From: CAVRTJ01 sp046704825
Lineage (GTDB): Bacteria; Acidobacteriota; UBA4820; DSQY01
NCBI GenBank assembly: GCA_046704825.1
Contig: JBJKRE010000085.1
Coordinates: 1 to 6,442 of the forward strand
Direction of reading: 5' to 3'
DNA length: 6,442 nt
Part shown: positions 4,495 to 6,442 of the stretch, in pieces
How positions within the stretch are numbered: the stretch's first letter is position 1
Layout: each line of letters starts with the position of its first letter
The notes under the pieces: model-generated
Told to the model about the DNA's origin: nothing
The model's input: the letters and a program-made list of their open reading frames with translations, nothing else
The model's database searches: none
Program-made: the position numbers and the translations under genes

Positions 4495-4872
4495 GTGAAG
4501 CGAATCGTGATCGTAGACGACGAGCCGCTGTTCTGCTCGCACTGGAAGGCGTTCCTCGAGAAGCGCTACCCGGGGCGGACGGCCGTGGAGACCTACGTCG
4601 ATCCGCTCGCCGCCCTTCCACACCTCTCAGCGGATATTCGGCTGCTCATGATCGACCTCGAAATGCCCGTCATGGACGGCAGGAAGCTGCTTGAATACGC
4701 CGCCTCCAAAGGCGTGGACAGAAAAAGGGTCGTGGTCAGCAGCGCCCGGGACGCCGACCACCTCCACCGGCTCTTCCCCTCGGGGGACTGCCTCGCCGTC
4801 ATCAACAAGGACGAGCCGGCTCAGCAGGCCGTCTTCCTCATGATCCTCGACTCCGTGATGAAGAAGCCCTGA
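4495..4872 (+). CDS. Single-domain response regulator (receiver/CheY-like)
   Basis: A 125-residue protein that is one receiver domain with no output domain. Key residues are present: Asp8-Asp9 (IVDDEP) for Mg2+, phospho-acceptor Asp54 (MIDLEMPVMDG), the switch Ser at 82 or 83 (VVVSSARD), and Lys105 (VINKDEP). The proline that usually follows the lysine is replaced by Asp. Such proteins pass phosphate within a relay or act by binding a partner, as CheY does. The start is the GTG at 4495 (GGAGG 6 nt upstream), which puts the protein directly at strand beta-1. The ATG at 4480 would add five residues. No histidine kinase is in the window. It is divergent from ispH, and 255 bp separate it from the phosphoesterase, which has its own promoter candidate, so co-transcription is uncertain. 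Its partner and output are unknown. Confidence 0.92.
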   Translation: MKRIVIVDDEPLFCSHWKAFLEKRYPGRTAVETYVDPLAALPHLSADIRLLMIDLEMPVMDGRKLLEYAASKGVDRKRVVVSSARDADHLHRLFPSGDCLAVINKDEPAQQAVFLMILDSVMKKP

Positions 4873-4940
4873 CGGGCCCCCAGGCCTAGCGATGCCCGGC
4901 CCTCGGTCACGAGCGGCTGCGGTGGCACGCCTCCTGCTTA

Positions 4941-4962
4941 CATCCTCCAGTCCGGAGGGATG
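4941..4962. repeat. Bulged hairpin downstream of the receiver gene
   Basis: CATCCTCC (4941-4948) pairs with GGAGGGATG (4954-4962), with one bulged G and a 5-nt loop. It lies 69 bp past the receiver stop and just upstream of the extended -10 at 4976-4984. It could be a T-less terminator or a protein-binding site. Confidence 0.3.
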
Positions 4963-4975
4963 CCGGGGCTCTAAC

Positions 4976-4984
4976 TGCTATAAA
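4976..4984 (+). promoter_or_regulatory. Extended -10 promoter candidate for the phosphoesterase
   Basis: TGCTATAAA (4976-4984) is a TGn extended -10 with five of six hexamer matches. No good -35 is visible, which extended -10 promoters tolerate. It is flanked by a short inverted repeat, CTGCT (4975-4979) and AGCAG (4991-4995). It predicts a start near 4991 and a leader of roughly 135 nt before the ATG at 5128. Confidence 0.45.
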
Positions 4985-5012
4985 GGACAAAGCAGCAGGA
5001 ATCCGGACGGAC

Positions 5013-5180
5013 GTGAACCGCGCCATTACGCCACGGGGCAGAAGCGCCATTGTGGCATGGTTTGTACCCGGCGCGTGTTGTTTCGACTCCGTGAAGGATC
5101 GCCGCGAATCGGCGTGGAGGTTCGGAGATGGGTTTTCGCAATTGGAAGGCGGGCTTGATCTTGGTGACGCTTCTGTCTGA
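5013..5180 (+). CDS. Doubtful 55-codon upstream ORF overlapping the phosphoesterase start
   Basis: A GTG at 5013 opens a frame of 55 codons to the TGA at 5178. It has a hydrophobic patch (SAIVAWFVPGACCF) and overlaps the phosphoesterase start in another frame. The 13 bases GGACGGACGTGAA around this GTG (5005-5017) are identical to those around the receiver's GTG (4487-4499). Unlike the receiver, there is no GGAGG; only GGACGG precedes it. It could be a leader peptide or chance. I recognise no family and list it only because it lies in the predicted leader. Confidence 0.15.
   Translation: MNRAITPRGRSAIVAWFVPGACCFDSVKDRRESAWRFGDGFSQLEGGLDLGDASV
5116..5121 (+). promoter_or_regulatory. Shine-Dalgarno GGAGGT of the phosphoesterase
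   Basis: GGAGGT lies 6 nt before the ATG at 5128 and fixes the start of the exported product, directly ahead of its signal peptide. Confidence 0.8.
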
Positions 5181-6442
5181 ACCGGCGGGATGGTGCAACG
5201 TCCTCGCGCAGTCCCCCGCCGACGGTGCGCCAACGGTCTGCAGCGACCTTTCCGTTCCGCCGGGTCTCGAAAAAATCCAGCACTTCGTCTTCATCATGCA
5301 GGAAAACCGGAGCTTCGACTCCTACTTCGGCACGTACCCGGGCGCCGACGGCATCCCGGTGGGTGTCTGCTGCACGGATCCGAAGACGGGCGAGTGCGTA
5401 GAGCCCTACCACGATACAAACGACGTGAATCGCGGAGGTCCGCACGACTGGGACAACTCCCTGGCGGACATCGACGGCGGACTCATGGACGGGTTCGTCA
5501 AGGAAGCCTACGACGTGCTGAAGACCAAGGATGGAACACCGTGCCGCCCGCCGAATCCCCACTGCGCGCCCGGGCACGACCCCCATGATGTGATGGGCTA
5601 CCACGACTACCACGAAATCCCGAACTACTGGAACTACGCTCATCTCTACGTCTTGCAGGACCACCTCTTCGAGTCTGTGGCCTCCTACAGCCTCCCGGCC
5701 CACCTCTACATGCTCGCGGCCCAGAGCGGCGGGTACGTCAGCCACTCGCAGCCCATGCCCAAAGAGTTCGACTTTCCGGAAATCACGGAGCTGCTCATGA
5801 GCGGCAGGGTCACGTGGAAGTACTACGTGACCTCGGGGGTTCAGCCGGACACTGAGGACGGACACGTGGTGGGGAGCGCGCCGAAGCAGCTGCAGGACCC
5901 CAAGAAGTTCACCTACTGGAACCCGCTCCCGCATTTCCCGGCCGTCAAGAACGACCCGAAACAGTTCAACAGGCTGGTGGACGTTTCCGAGTTCTACAAG
6001 GACGCCAGGGAGGGCAAAATTCCACAGGTCTGCTGGGTCATACCGTCCTTTCCGGTGAGCGAGCACCCGCCGGCCCGGGTGAGCAGGGGCATGGCCTATG
6101 TAACGGGGCTCGTGAACGCCGTCATGCAGAGCCCGGACTGGGACAGCACCGCCATCTTCATCGCGTGGGATGACTGGGGCGGTTTCTATGACCACGTCGT
6201 GCCCCCCCAGGTGGACGAGTACGGCTACGGAATCCGCGTGCCGGGCCTGGTGATCAGCCCCTACGCGAAGGAAGGCTTCATTGACTCGAATACCTATTCC
6301 TTCGATTCGTGGCTCAAGATCGTGGAGGAACGGTTCGGCGAACCGTCCATGACCGCGAGGGACTTACACGCCGACGACATGATGGACGCCTTCGACTTCA
6401 CGCAACAGCCCAGGCCGGCGGTTCTGCTGTCCGCCACGCCCG
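5128..6442 (+). CDS. Secreted phosphoesterase, PF04185 (phospholipase C / AcpA-type acid phosphatase), 3' end outside window
   Basis: 438 codons are visible and the frame is still open at the window edge. Residues 1-27 look like a Sec signal peptide (Arg/Lys start, hydrophobic KAGLILVTLL, probable cleavage after VLA), so the enzyme acts in the periplasm or outside the cell. Family motifs follow in order: MQENRSFDSYFG (57-68, metal ligands Glu59-Asn60), HDW (His106), YSLPAH (187-192, Ser188 aligning with the nucleophile Ser/Thr position), SEHPP (His313), and AWDDWGGFYDHVVPP (346-360, metal pair Asp348-Asp349). The C-terminal signature SWLKIVEERFG and DAFDF lies near the edge, so few residues are probably missing. 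The family hydrolyses phospholipids or other phosphate esters; which one cannot be told here. Start ATG 5128 has a near-ideal GGAGGT. A role in phosphate scavenging is possible, but no PHO-type site was recognised. Confidence 0.92.
   Translation, partial: MGFRNWKAGLILVTLLSEPAGWCNVLAQSPADGAPTVCSDLSVPPGLEKIQHFVFIMQENRSFDSYFGTYPGADGIPVGVCCTDPKTGECVEPYHDTNDVNRGGPHDWDNSLADIDGGLMDGFVKEAYDVLKTKDGTPCRPPNPHCAPGHDPHDVMGYHDYHEIPNYWNYAHLYVLQDHLFESVASYSLPAHLYMLAAQSGGYVSHSQPMPKEFDFPEITELLMSGRVTWKYYVTSGVQPDTEDGHVVGSAPKQLQDPKKFTYWNPLPHFPAVKNDPKQFNRLVDVSEFYKDAREGKIPQVCWVIPSFPVSEHPPARVSRGMAYVTGLVNAVMQSPDWDSTAIFIAWDDWGGFYDHVVPPQVDEYGYGIRVPGLVISPYAKEGFIDSNTYSFDSWLKIVEERFGEPSMTARDLHADDMMDAFDFTQQPRPAVLLSATP

Noticed and set aside
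5052..5068. Sigma-54-like promoter (TGGCATGGTTTGTAC) before the phosphoesterase
   Set aside because: GG is followed after 10 bp by AC instead of the invariant GC, so the -12 element fails.
4873..5127. c-di-GMP riboswitch or other known riboswitch in the phosphoesterase leader
   Set aside because: I checked by eye for the GEMM-type conserved strings and found none; only short weak stems are present.
5026..6195. A long minus-strand open frame (389 codons) opposite the phosphoesterase
   Set aside because: It is the antisense shadow of a gene with a full set of conserved motifs; its Val/Arg/His-rich composition matches no family I know.

Overview
This is a GC-rich window from a bacterial chromosome. 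It holds seven protein genes: two cut by the window edges, five complete. The mix is a NodB-type deacetylase, a NYN-LOTUS protein, a YgaP-like membrane protein, an orphan MshEN (GspE N-terminal) protein, MEP-pathway IspH, a lone receiver domain and a secreted PF04185 phosphoesterase. With gene-poor gaps full of short G-rich tandem repeats, this suggests a free-living GC-rich Gram-negative of the Desulfobacterota/Acidobacteriota kind. That taxonomic guess is an inference and weak; no rRNA or other marker is present.

Layout: 1-477 (+) is the 3' end of a polysaccharide deacetylase. It converges, with a 16-bp gap, on a NYN-LOTUS gene at 494-1330 (-). A 651-bp gene-free stretch (1331-1981) follows, made largely of heptamer, nonamer and octamer tandem repeats and four copies of the palindrome CTTCGAAG. 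Next are a 71-aa DUF2892 membrane protein (1982-2197, -), a repeat-containing gap, an MshEN protein (2484-3095, -), another repeat-containing gap, and ispH (3415-4257, -). A 237-bp divergent intergenic region rich in inverted repeats separates ispH from a response-regulator receiver (4495-4872, +). After a 255-bp leader region comes the phosphoesterase (5128 to the window end, +), a long open frame that runs off the edge.

The genes do not form an evident operon or pathway. Each has its own intergenic region, and several have a strong Shine-Dalgarno that fixes the start; for NYN-LOTUS and the receiver this moves the start to an internal GTG. The MshEN protein (a possible c-di-GMP sensor) and the receiver are both signalling parts without an output domain, but nothing in the sequence links them. 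I see no convincing new multi-gene system. The best leads are the ispH/receiver divergent region, with a symmetric -10 palindrome inside a 9-bp inverted repeat; the orphan MshEN protein with both motif glycines replaced; and the organised short repeats in the gaps.
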